Shown: positions 19,046 through 27,182 of the stretch, one piece after another
Numbering within the stretch: position 1 is the first letter of the stretch
Layout of the letters: every line of letters starts with the position of its first letter
DNA from: JALHSW01 sp963720675
GTDB taxonomy: Bacteria > Actinomycetota > Acidimicrobiia > IMCC26256 > PALSA-555
Direction of reading: 5' to 3'
Assembly (NCBI GenBank): GCA_963720675.1
Contig: CAVRGH010000003.1
Location: 235,844-299,843, forward strand
Length of the DNA: 64,000 nt
The notes under the pieces: model-generated
The model's database searches: none
What the model saw: only the letters and a program-made list of their open reading frames with translations
Told to the model about the DNA's origin: nothing
Translations under genes and position numbers: made by a program

Positions 19046-21444
19046 CCGCGTGGCTCCTCGTGTACGAGGACTTCGCTCCCGACGACGAGGCCCGTCGCGA
19101 GGCGCTCTGCGCGCTCGGCAACGGGTACTTCGTGACTCGGGGAGCGAACCCCGAGTCCGTCGCCGACGGGGTGCACTCGCCGGGGACGTACGTGACCGGG
19201 GTGTACAACCGACTCGGCTCCGAGGTCGCGGGCCGATGGGTCGAGAACGAGAGCCTCGTCAACGTGCCCAACTGGCTCCCGCTCACGTTCCGCGCCGAGG
19301 GCGGGCGGTGGTTCGGCGACGCGGACACCGAGGTCCTCGAGCATCACGTCGAGCTCGACATGCGCCGGGGTGTCCTCACCCGCAGCTCGCGGCTGCGCGA
19401 CCCCGAGGGCCGGACCGTGCGCGTCACCCAGCGGCGGTTCGTGAGCATGCGCGACCCGCATCTCGCGGGCCTGGAGACGACGCTCGTCGCCGAAGGGTGG
19501 TCGGGCCGGCTCGAGGTCTGCAGTGCCCTCGACGGCACGGTGCGCAACCGCGGCGTCGCCCGATACGCGTCGTTGCCCGACCAGCATCTGCAACCGTTGG
19601 GAACCGACCGGGAGAGCGACGAGGTCGTGTGCCTCCACACGGAGACCAACCAGTCGCACGTCCGCATCGCGGAAGCGGCCCGGACCAGGATCTTCCGCGA
19701 GGGCCGGCGCCTCGAGCTCACCCCCGAGCTGGTCCAGGCCGAGGGCTACGTCGCTCTCCAGTTCGCGGTCGACGTCGGGGACGATGCCGGCGTCACCGTG
19801 GAGAAGATCGTCTCGCTCTACACCTCCCGCGACGACGCGGTGAGCGAGCCGGGCGAGGAGGCGTGCCGCCAGGTCACCCACCGCGCCCACGACTTCGACC
19901 ACCTCCTCGAACGGCACGTGGTGAGCTGGCGCCACCACTGGTCGCGGACCCGCCTCGAGATCGGCGCAGACGGACCACTCGAGCAGGCACTCCACCTCAA
20001 CGCGTTCCACGTGCTCCAGACGGTGTCGAACAACACCGTCGGGCGGGACGTGGGGGTCCCCGCGCGCGGGTTGCACGGCGAGGCGTACCGGGGTCACGTG
20101 TTCTGGGACGAGCTGTTCATCCTTCCGTTCCTGTCGCTGCGCATGCCCCAGGTGACCCGCACGCTGCTGCAGTACCGGTACCGGCGTCTCGATCCGGCCC
20201 GGGCGGCGGCGGCCGAGGCCGGCTACGCGGGCGCGATGTTCCCCTGGCAGAGCGGGAGCAGCGGGCGTGAAGAGACCCAGACCATGCACCTCAACCCCGT
20301 GTCCGGCCGATGGCTCCCCGACGCGTCGCACCTGCAGCGACACGTGAACGCCGCGATCGTCTACAACACCTGGCAGTACTACCAGGCGACCGGCGACGTC
20401 GAGTTCCTGCGCTTCTACGGCGCCGAGATGATCCTGGAGATCGCACGCTTCTGGGCGTCCGCCTCGGCCTACAACCGCGCGCTCGACCGCTACGAGATCA
20501 AGGGCGTGATGGGCCCGGACGAGTACCACGACGCGTATCCCGGGAGCACCGAACCCGGTCTCGACAACAACGCGTACACCAACCTCATGGCCGTGTGGTG
20601 CCTGTGCCGCGCGTCGGACACGCTCGACCTCTTGCCCCGGGCCTCGGCCCAGGACCTCATGGAGCGGTTGTCGATCAGCGAGCGGGAGCTGGACCACTGG
20701 CGCGACATCAGCCACAAGATGCGCGTGTGCTTCCACGACGGAGTCATCAGCCAGTTCGAGGGGTACGAGGATCTCGCCGAGCTCGACTGGGAGCTCTATC
20801 GCACGCGCTACGGCGACATCTCGCGGCTCGACCGGATCCTCGAGAGCGAAGGCTTGAGCACCAACGACTACAAGCTCTCCAAGCAGGCCGACGTGATGAT
20901 GCTCCACTACCTCCTCTCGAGCAGTGGCATCGCGGCGCTCATGACCCGACTGGGCTACGAGGCCGACCATGGGCTGATCGAGCGCTGCGTCGAGTACTAC
21001 GCCCGGCGCAGCGCGCACGGCTCGACGCTCAGTCGGGTCGTCAATGCGTGGATCTACGCACGCCGCGATCCCGAACGTTCCTGGCGCCTGCTCGTGGAGG
21101 CGGCTCGCAGTGACCTCGACGATCTGCAGCACGGGACCACGAGCGAAGGCATCCACCTCGGCGCGATGGCCGGCACGCTCGACATCGTCCAGCGCGGGTA
21201 CACCGGCCTCGAGACGCTGGGCGACGTCCTGCGCCTCGACCCTTCGGTGCCCGACGCGCTCGGTTCCGTCGCCTTCACCATCCGCTACCGCCGCCACCTC
21301 GTGGATCTCGAGCTCACGCCGCAGGTCGCCCGGGTGCACGTCGACGTCGACGAGGGCGAGCCGATCACCGTCGAGATCGGTGGTGAGCACCACCACCTCG
21401 TCCCCGGAGAGCTCCTCGAAGTCGACCTCGGCACCCGCCCGTGA
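19042..21444 (+). CDS. Glycoside hydrolase family 65 disaccharide phosphorylase
   Basis: 800-residue GH65 protein, normal length. It has the N-terminal beta-sandwich (ALGNGYFVTRGA, YVTGVYNRLGS), the (alpha/alpha)6 barrel with RGLHGEAYRGHVFWDELFILPF, and the general acid in KGVMGPDEYHD (E494). GH65 enzymes phosphorolyse maltose, trehalose, kojibiose or nigerose to beta-glucose-1-phosphate and glucose; which one cannot be told here. The phosphoglucomutase-like gene in the same operon would convert the product to glucose-6-phosphate. The start overlaps otsB by four bases. The large open frame on the opposite strand is a shadow. Confidence 0.92.
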   Translation: MTAWLLVYEDFAPDDEARREALCALGNGYFVTRGANPESVADGVHSPGTYVTGVYNRLGSEVAGRWVENESLVNVPNWLPLTFRAEGGRWFGDADTEVLEHHVELDMRRGVLTRSSRLRDPEGRTVRVTQRRFVSMRDPHLAGLETTLVAEGWSGRLEVCSALDGTVRNRGVARYASLPDQHLQPLGTDRESDEVVCLHTETNQSHVRIAEAARTRIFREGRRLELTPELVQAEGYVALQFAVDVGDDAGVTVEKIVSLYTSRDDAVSEPGEEACRQVTHRAHDFDHLLERHVVSWRHHWSRTRLEIGADGPLEQALHLNAFHVLQTVSNNTVGRDVGVPARGLHGEAYRGHVFWDELFILPFLSLRMPQVTRTLLQYRYRRLDPARAAAAEAGYAGAMFPWQSGSSGREETQTMHLNPVSGRWLPDASHLQRHVNAAIVYNTWQYYQATGDVEFLRFYGAEMILEIARFWASASAYNRALDRYEIKGVMGPDEYHDAYPGSTEPGLDNNAYTNLMAVWCLCRASDTLDLLPRASAQDLMERLSISERELDHWRDISHKMRVCFHDGVISQFEGYEDLAELDWELYRTRYGDISRLDRILESEGLSTNDYKLSKQADVMMLHYLLSSSGIAALMTRLGYEADHGLIERCVEYYARRSAHGSTLSRVVNAWIYARRDPERSWRLLVEAARSDLDDLQHGTTSEGIHLGAMAGTLDIVQRGYTGLETLGDVLRLDPSVPDALGSVAFTIRYRRHLVDLELTPQVARVHVDVDEGEPITVEIGGEHHHLVPGELLEVDLGTRP

Positions 21445-21470
21445 GCCTTCCGGGGATGTCCAGCCTGCGC

Positions 21471-21476
21471 TATCGT
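21471..21476 (+). promoter_or_regulatory. Putative -10 hexamer of Gly-rich protein gene
   Basis: TATCGT in a GCTATCGTC context, 43 bases before the GTG at 21519. Its position and context match the hexamer upstream of the other FTG-tailed gene (7945). Confidence 0.35.
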
Positions 21477-21518
21477 CACCCGGTCCGTCCCGAGGCGAAC
21501 GCTAGGGGAGCTTCCATC

Positions 21519-22419
21519 GTGCGAGCGACATCGCGGGTCGTCGGGTCCTGCACCGTGGCCGGGCTGGCGTCGGTGGCGCTGGCGTTCGGTGGCTTGGTGA
21601 TGAGCTCGGGGACGGCGGCAGCCGAAGCGGTGACGTTCGAGTACACCGGCGGCGCCCAGTCCTTCGTGGTGCCGGCGAACGTGTGTCAGATCTCCGTCGA
21701 CGCCTCCGGCGCCGAGGGCGGATCCGGCACGTCTGAGGACACCGAAGGCGGGCTCGGCGGGCACGCCACTGGGGCCGTGGCGGTGACCGCGGGCGAGACC
21801 CTGGCGGTCGACGTCGGCGGTCAGGGCGGCAGCGCCACCGAGACCGACGGGACCGGTGGCTCCGGTGGGTTCGGCGGGGGCGGACGCGGTGGCAACTCCG
21901 GCTCCTCCGGCCAAGCCGGCGGTGGCGGTGGCGGTGCGTCCGACGTGCGCCGCGGCCCCGCGGTGCTCCTCGTCGCAGGTGGCGGCGGTGGCGGCGGCGA
22001 GGACGCGACCGGCGGCCAGGGGGGCGGTGCCGGCACCGACGGTCAGGACGCGGTCGGCGGCGACGCGACCGGCGGCAAGTCCGGCGGCAACGGTGGTGCG
22101 GTCGGCACGTCCTTCGGTGACCCGATCCCCGTCGGCACGTCCGGCGGACCCGGGATCGGTGGTCACGGCGCCGACTCGGAGGATCAGGCCGGTGGCGGTG
22201 GCGGTGGCGGTGCCGTCGGCGGCGGTGGCGGTGGTGGCGCCGGCGCCGGGCGCGACGTCGGGCGCGGCCGGTGGTGGCGGCGGCTCCGGTGCGGGACCGG
22301 CGGGCACCGTGTTCGAGGACGGCGTGCGGGCGGGGAACGGTGAGGTCACCATCAGCTACGCCCCGGACCCGGTCGGCTGCCCGACACCGCTCGAGGCCAC
22401 GGTCAGGTTCACCGGCTAG
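21519..22419 (+). CDS. Secreted glycine-rich protein with FTG C-terminal tail (one frame break)
   Basis: About 300 residues. A GTG at 21519 (GGGGAG upstream) opens a signal peptide ending SSGTAAAEA. The mature protein begins VTFEYTGGAQSFVVPANVCQ, the opening of the Gly-rich secreted family, then becomes a long low-complexity stretch of G with A, S, T and D. A +1 break near 22250 moves the end into another frame, which reads GTVFEDGVRAGNGEVTISYAPDPVGC and the tail PLEATVRFTG. The tail matches those ending at 8493 and 46064. The Gly-rich part suggests a surface or matrix protein. No membrane anchor is seen. Function unknown. Confidence 0.72.
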
Positions 22420-22442
22420 CCGAGCTCGGTCCCCCGGCGGTC

Positions 22443-22829
22443 GTGCACCCCGTCGCCGCTGGCCGGCGTCGAGGCCGAGCGGTTGGCGCACTGGTGGGGT
22501 CCCGGGGCTTCTCCGCACCACGCATCGAGCTCGACGACCGTGTCGGGGGTGGCGACCGGATCCTGATGCAACCACCCGAGGGCGAGCCGTTCGTGCTCAG
22601 CGGTGAGTTCCGTGAGGTGGAGCCGCCGACACGGCTGGCCTTCACCTTCTGCTACGAGGATCCAGACTCGGACGACCGCGAGACCGTCGTCGTCTCGCTG
22701 CGAGACGTCGGGGGCTCCACCGAGCTGACCGTCGAGCAAGGTCCCTTCGCGTCCGAGGCGCGTCGCGCGCTCCACGAACAAGGCTGGACCGAGTCACTCG
22801 ACCGCCTCGAGCACCTGCTCTCGACGTGA
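22443..22829 (+). CDS. AHSA1/SRPBCC-domain protein, 5'-truncated and frameshifted
   Basis: C-terminal two thirds of an AHSA1-type START-fold domain: PRIELDDRVGGGDRILMQPPEGEPFVLSGEFREVEPPTRLAFTF, then STELTVEQGPFASEARRALHEQGWTESLDRL. The expected residues just before, VEAERLAHWWGPG, are in a different frame (from 22468), so a base is missing near 22505. The first 20-30 residues normal for the family are absent, because the secreted protein gene ends at 22419. This is either a truncated pseudogene or an assembly fault. The family binds hydrophobic ligands; no role is assigned. Confidence 0.6.
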   Translation: MHPVAAGRRRGRAVGALVGSRGFSAPRIELDDRVGGGDRILMQPPEGEPFVLSGEFREVEPPTRLAFTFCYEDPDSDDRETVVVSLRDVGGSTELTVEQGPFASEARRALHEQGWTESLDRLEHLLST

Positions 22830-22968
22830 GATCGAGACCGGTGCCGTCCAGCCGTCTGATCTCGCTCGGGTCGGTGGGTCAGTCGGCGCCCTGGACCTCG
22901 GCCATCGCCGACCAGCCTTCACCAGGGGTGTGCGCGAACGGGGGCGCGATCGGCGCGACGATGGTGGG

Positions 22969-23601
22969 GTGCGACGCTCAGATGCGAGCTCGCGAACGCG
23001 CGGGGCGACCGGCCTCACCCTCGGCCTGCTCGTCCTCTTCATCGCGGCGACCGTCGGGTTCTTCGTGCTCAGCCAGAAGGGTGACAGTACGAAGCGCGTC
23101 GACTCGGCCGCGGCCCGCGCCAAGCGGGCGGCATCGACCGCGGCACCCACGACCACGACGACGACCCGTCCACCGATCGACTACACGGTGCAGGCGGGCG
23201 ACACCCTGACGTCGGTCGCGAAGCAGTACGGCGTGTCGAAGACCGCCATCATCGATGCCAACCAGATCCCCGATCCGGATCGCCTCGTCCCGGGGGACAC
23301 GTTCCAGATCCCGTCGCCGACGCCGCTGGAGCTCGTGATCCGACCGGCCAAGGCGCGAACGGGCGGGAGCATCGAGATCCGGCTCACCGGCGCGCAGCCC
23401 GACGAGCTCGTCACGTTCGAGATCGTCTCGCCGGTCGGGAGGTACTCCGGCCCGGCGCACACCCCCGACACCAAGGGCAGCATCACGACGACCTACCGGC
23501 TCGGGATCGCGGACCCGCCGGGCAGGTACACCGTGCTCGCGCACGGCGATCAGGTCACCCAGGCTGACGCCAACTTCCGCGTCGTCGCCGCGACTCCCTG
23601 A
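22969..23601 (+). CDS. LysM-domain membrane-anchored protein
   Basis: About 210 residues. A single N-terminal membrane helix (GLLVLFIAATVGFFVL, about residues 17-32) is followed by an Ala- and Thr-rich linker with TTTTTTRPP, then one LysM repeat: DYTVQAGDTLTSVAKQYGVSKTAIIDANQIPDPDRLVPGDTFQIP. The last 90 residues (LELVIRPAKARTGGSIEIRLTG onward) look like an Ig-like beta domain. LysM binds peptidoglycan or chitin-like GlcNAc chains, so it is probably an envelope protein facing the wall. The GTG at 22969 is preferred; a start at 22930 is possible. Confidence 0.8.
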   Translation: MRRSDASSRTRGATGLTLGLLVLFIAATVGFFVLSQKGDSTKRVDSAAARAKRAASTAAPTTTTTTRPPIDYTVQAGDTLTSVAKQYGVSKTAIIDANQIPDPDRLVPGDTFQIPSPTPLELVIRPAKARTGGSIEIRLTGAQPDELVTFEIVSPVGRYSGPAHTPDTKGSITTTYRLGIADPPGRYTVLAHGDQVTQADANFRVVAATP

Positions 23602-23619
23602 TCGGCGACTGCGCTCACG

Positions 23620-24420
23620 TCACGCGGGTCCGGCTCCCATCTGCTGCAGCATCTGCTCGAGCGCGGCCTGGTCGGGTCCGACGAACGGGGTCGCCTTCGG
23701 CACGGCCGCGACCGACGCGATGAGCCGGTCGGTCATGTCGCCTGGCGCTGCGGGGAGGTGGCTGCTCAGGACCATCGTCGGTGCCAGGGCACGGACGGCG
23801 TCGAGCTCCTTGGCGAGCGCACCCTCGTCCACCTTGTGGAGCCACGGTGAGTCCACCGTTCCCCAGAAGACCTGGCCCTCCCGCAGCTCCTGGTCGGAGA
23901 GGTCCGACGCGTTCTGCGGTACCTCCGCCAGCAACGCACCGAAGCAGTCGGAGCTGAAGAGCACGCCCGAGGACTCCTCGAAGAAGCCGGTCGTCGACGG
24001 GTTGTCGAACACCGGAGGCTTGAAGGCGCGCAGGGTGCGGTCCCCGATGGTCAGCCGCTCGCCGGGGTTGAGCAGGTGGATCCGGTCCATGGGCAGCGGT
24101 GCCATGAGGCTCATGATGCCCACGCCGAGGAACGTCGTGATCACGCGCAGCTGCGCGTTCTCCTCGAGCAGCTGACCGAGCGACCCGATGTGGTCGAAGT
24201 CGGTGTGCGTGAGCCAGAGCCACCGCAGCTCGGCGGGATCGATCACCGACCGCAGCGTCGACATGAAGTCGTCGCGCTCCACGATGGCCCCGGTGTCGAC
24301 CAGGATCGGTTCCGGACCCTTGATGACGAAGGCGTTGACGGGCACGAGCCCGAAGCCCGGGATCGCGATGTCCGAGGTGAGCACCTCGATGTCGGTCGTT
24401 GCCGTGTACGAGCTGACCAT
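23620..24420 (-). CDS. MBL-fold metallohydrolase, flavodiiron-like ligand set
   Basis: 266-residue metallo-beta-lactamase-fold protein. The metal motif is THTDFDHIGS, so the second histidine of the usual HxHxDH is aspartate. An acidic residue there is known from flavodiiron and ODP-type proteins (HxExDH), suggesting iron rather than zinc. VDTGAIVERDD precedes it, and SSDCFGAL and SSHLPAA supply later ligand positions. No flavodoxin domain is attached. The ATG at 24420 follows AGGGAGCAG. It converges with the LysM gene. Possible roles are oxygen/NO sensing or hydrolysis; unassigned. Confidence 0.8.
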   Translation of the reverse strand: MVSSYTATTDIEVLTSDIAIPGFGLVPVNAFVIKGPEPILVDTGAIVERDDFMSTLRSVIDPAELRWLWLTHTDFDHIGSLGQLLEENAQLRVITTFLGVGIMSLMAPLPMDRIHLLNPGERLTIGDRTLRAFKPPVFDNPSTTGFFEESSGVLFSSDCFGALLAEVPQNASDLSDQELREGQVFWGTVDSPWLHKVDEGALAKELDAVRALAPTMVLSSHLPAAPGDMTDRLIASVAAVPKATPFVGPDQAALEQMLQQMGAGPA

Positions 24421-24477
24421 GATGTTCTGCTCCCTGTTCGTGGGGACTGGTGTTGGGATTGGACTGGCCGTGTGCTG

Positions 24478-24600
24478 TCAGAAGGGGACGATGGTGTCGA
24501 GCACGTTGTTGTCCTCGGCGCGCCCGGCGAGCGTACGACAGAATTCGACCGCGTCGCCCGGCTCGAGTGCGGGGTCGAGCGACGGGGACGGCCGGGCCCG
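24478..24600 (-). pseudogene. 3' remnant of an unrecognised gene
   Basis: On the minus strand a coding-like stretch ends in a stop at 24478-24480 and reads LDPALEPGDAVEFCRTLAG followed by RAEDNNVLDTIVPF. Third positions are GC-rich as in real genes here, but no start or domain precedes it before the methyltransferase gene. It looks like the last 35-40 codons of a lost gene. I do not recognise the family. Confidence 0.35.
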
Positions 24601-24639
24601 GTTCGGGCCGCAGCCGACACGGGGAGAAGGGATCCACAC

Positions 24640-25239
24640 ATGGACCGCCACGAGTGGAACGCCCGCTACGCGGGGAGCGAGCTGATCTGGACCGCGGAGC
24701 CGAACCGGTTCCTGGTCGCCGAGGTCGCCGGGCTCCCGGCCGGTCGCGCGATCGACCTCGCGGCCGGCGAGGGCCGCAACGCGGTCTGGCTGGCCGAACA
24801 AGGTTGGGACGTCACCGCGGTCGACTTCTCCGACGCCGCGCTCGCCAAGGCCGACCAGCTGGCGGCCGCCCGGTCCGTGAGCATCACGCTCGTCGAAGCC
24901 GACGTCACCGAGTACGTCCCGACGCCCGCCGGTTTCGACCTCGTCCTGGTCGCGTACCTCCACCTCCCCGAGCCCGCGCGTGGAGCGGTGATCGGTCGGG
25001 CGAGCGCGGCTGTCGCCGAGCAGGGCACCCTCCTCGTGATCGGGCACGACGCCTCCAACCTGACCGCCGGCTACGGCGGCCCCCAGGACGCAACCGTTCT
25101 CGCGACGCCGGCCGAGATCGCGGCCGCGGTCACCGGGCTCGAGATCCAGCGGGCCGAAACGGTCCGGCGTCCGGTCGAGACCCCTGACGGCGAGCGGGTC
25201 GCGATCGACCAGATCGTTCGGGCCCGGCGTCCGGCCTGA
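24640..25239 (+). CDS. Class I SAM-dependent methyltransferase
   Basis: 199-residue methyltransferase. It begins WNARYAGSELIWTAEPNRFLVAEV and carries the SAM-binding motif I AIDLAAGEGRNAVWLAEQGWDVTAVDFS, motif II-like ADVTEYV and FDLVLVAYLHLPEPA. The opening resembles the tellurite/thiopurine-resistance (TehB/TPMT-like) branch, but the substrate is not fixed. The start follows GGGGAGAAGG. It is followed 18 bases later by the DinB gene, probably in one transcript. Confidence 0.85.
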   Translation: MDRHEWNARYAGSELIWTAEPNRFLVAEVAGLPAGRAIDLAAGEGRNAVWLAEQGWDVTAVDFSDAALAKADQLAAARSVSITLVEADVTEYVPTPAGFDLVLVAYLHLPEPARGAVIGRASAAVAEQGTLLVIGHDASNLTAGYGGPQDATVLATPAEIAAAVTGLEIQRAETVRRPVETPDGERVAIDQIVRARRPA

Positions 25240-25257
25240 CTGTGGTGGACTGACGCC

Positions 25258-25764
25258 ATGGACGTCGCTGCGCTGCTGCTCGAGCTCTATGGGCGGATCC
25301 CGCCGCTCGCCCGCGAGGTGGTCAGCGGCGTCGAGCCGTCCCGGCTCACCGAGGCACCCGGACCCGGGGCGAACACCATCGCGTGGCTCGTGTGGCACCT
25401 CACCCGGGTCCAGGACCATCACGCCTCGGAGATCCTCGACGCCGACCAGGTCTGGGTCACCGGTGACTGGGCGACACGCTTCGGTCTCGCGCCCGACCCG
25501 ACCGACACCGGATACGGCCACAACGCCGAGCAGGTCGCGGGCGTGCGCCCGATGGATGCCGACGTCCTGCTCGGGTACCTCCACGCGGTCGACGCGCGCA
25601 CTCGCGCCATGCTCGCCGAGCTCACACCGGCCGACCTCGACCGCGTGGTCGACCGACGCTGGGACCCGCCGGTCACCCTCGGAGTCCGGTTGGTGAGCAT
25701 CGCCGACGACGGGCTGCAGCACGCCGGCCAGGCCGCGTACGTGCGGGGGCTGCTCGACCACTGA
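25258..25764 (+). CDS. DinB/DUF664 family protein, mycothiol-type
   Basis: 168-residue four-helix DinB-fold protein. Metal-binding histidines are expected in WLVWHLTRVQDHHASEI and near the end in DDGLQHAGQAAYVRGLL, which together match the DUF664 group linked in actinobacteria to mycothiol-dependent transferases. Its GANTIAWLVWHL block is diagnostic. Detoxification by thiol conjugation is the likely role; the electrophile is unknown. It follows the methyltransferase closely. Confidence 0.83.
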   Translation: MDVAALLLELYGRIPPLAREVVSGVEPSRLTEAPGPGANTIAWLVWHLTRVQDHHASEILDADQVWVTGDWATRFGLAPDPTDTGYGHNAEQVAGVRPMDADVLLGYLHAVDARTRAMLAELTPADLDRVVDRRWDPPVTLGVRLVSIADDGLQHAGQAAYVRGLLDH

Positions 25765-25770
25765 CCCTCC

Positions 25771-25776
25771 TACAGT
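25771..25776 (+). promoter_or_regulatory. -10 hexamer for leaderless serine hydrolase gene
   Basis: TACAGT lies seven bases before the GTG at 25784 with no ribosome binding site, placing the transcription start at the initiation codon. Confidence 0.5.
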
Positions 25777-25783
25777 TGGCGTC

Positions 25784-26957
25784 GTGCAAGTGCCGTTCGG
25801 AGGCCGGATCGACCCGGCGTTCGCGGCCGTCAGCGAGGCGTTCCGCGCGAACTTCGGGCCGGCCGAGGGGCGGGACCCCGACCTGGGTGCCTCACTGTGC
25901 GTCGTCGCCGACGGCGTGGTCGTCGTCGACACCTGGGGCGGCTGGTGCGATCCCACGATGCAGCAGCAATGGGCGCGCGACACCCTGGTCAACGCCTATT
26001 CGGTGCTGAAGCCGGTCGCGGCCGTCCTCGCTCTGCAGCTCGTCGAAGCCGGTGACCTCGACCTCGACGGACCGATCGCGAGCGTCATGGCCCGAGTTCG
26101 CACAGGAGGGCAAGGCCGACATCACCCTCCGCCACGTGCTCGCGCACCGAGCCGGGCTGCCCGGCGTGCGGGCACGGCTGGCCGACGACGCGATGTACCA
26201 CTGGGACACGATGTGCGACGGCCTGGCGGCGTCGCAGCCGTGGTGGCGACCCGACGAAGGCCACGGGTACCACGTGAACACGTTCGGGTTCCTCGCCGGC
26301 GAACCAGTGTGCCGCGCCACCGGTTCGAAGTTCGGTGCGGCGCTCCGTGATCGGATGACCGGCCCGCTGGGCCTCGACCTGCATGTCGGTCTCGAGGAAG
26401 CCGACCTCCCGAGGGTGGCCGACGTCGACGCGTACGGCAACACGCCCACCGCCACCACCGACGAGCCCGCTCCTCGGCCGGTGCTCACGGGCGGCGAACA
26501 CGAGCAGATGATCCTGCACGCCTACTTCAACCCGCCCGGGCTCTCGGGCATCGGGGTCGTCAACACCACCGAGTGGCGGCAGAGTGCGATCCCGTCGACC
26601 AACGGTCATGCGACCGCCCGCGCGATCGCCGGCTTCTACTCGTCCCTCCTGCCCGGTGCCCCTCAGCCGATCCTCGGACCCGGGCTCGTGGCCGAGGCGA
26701 CCAGCACCCAGTCCGAGGGCCACGACCGCGTGCTCGACCGTCCGTCGCGCTTCGGGCTCGGCTTCGCGCTCCACCAGGACGAGCGCCCCGTCGGCGTGAC
26801 GCCGGCCGCGTTCGGCCACTACGGCTACGGCGGCTCCCTGGGCTTCGCCGATCCCGATGCCGGGATCGCGTTCGCCTACCTGATCAACCGGCCCGGTGAC
26901 CGCTGGCAGAACCCGCGCACGAGGTCGCTCCTCGACGCGCTCCGTGCCGCCCTCTGA
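25784..26957 (+). CDS. Serine hydrolase, class C beta-lactamase-like (one frame break)
   Basis: About 390-residue serine beta-lactamase/DD-peptidase-fold esterase. The S-x-x-K motif is SVLK (S73, K76), and the Y-x-N motif is in GYHVNTFGFLAGEP. Other family blocks are DITLRHVLAHRAGLP and FGHYGYGGSLGFADPDAGIAFAYLIN. A surplus base near 26085, between ASV and WPEFAQEGKADI, shifts the frame. No signal peptide is present, so a cytoplasmic esterase (EstB/LACTB-like) is more likely than a true beta-lactamase. The GTG start is supported by TACAGT seven bases upstream. Confidence 0.84.
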
Positions 26958-26986
26958 GTCGCACGCGGGCTGCGTGAGTCGATCGG

Positions 26987-26992
26987 TAGGAT
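26987..26992 (+). promoter_or_regulatory. -10 hexamer for small membrane protein gene
   Basis: TAGGAT lies seven bases before the GTG at 27000, the same leaderless geometry as other genes here, and supports the small gene as real. Confidence 0.5.
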
Positions 26993-26999
26993 CGCGTCC

Positions 27000-27182
27000 G
27001 TGGCCGAGGTGCACGTCCATGTGGCGACCGCGAAACCCCACGCCCACCCCGCGCGTTCGATGCTCCGGTGGGCGGATCGTTTCCTACTCGGGATCGTGAT
27101 GGGCGTGGCGGCGTTCGTGGTGGAGCGCGCGGTGCTGCGCAGCAACAAGAAGGCCGGCGACGCTCGGGCTGCGGCCCGCTAG
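27000..27182 (+). CDS. Small single-pass membrane protein
   Basis: 60 residues: a His-rich N-terminus (VHVHVATAKPHAHP), one membrane helix (FLLGIVMGVAAFVVERAVL, about residues 28-46) and a basic tail NKKAGDARAAAR. It is not similar to anything I know. A TAGGAT hexamer seven bases before the GTG and GC-rich third positions argue that it is expressed. Its stop overlaps the convergent UspA-UbiB gene by four bases. Confidence 0.55.
   Translation: MAEVHVHVATAKPHAHPARSMLRWADRFLLGIVMGVAAFVVERAVLRSNKKAGDARAAAR

Noticed and set aside
18718..21396. Very long open frame (892 codons) on the minus strand opposite the GH65 gene
   Set aside because: Its composition is the R/D/V/H-rich pattern of an antisense shadow in GC-rich DNA, and the plus strand has a full conserved enzyme.
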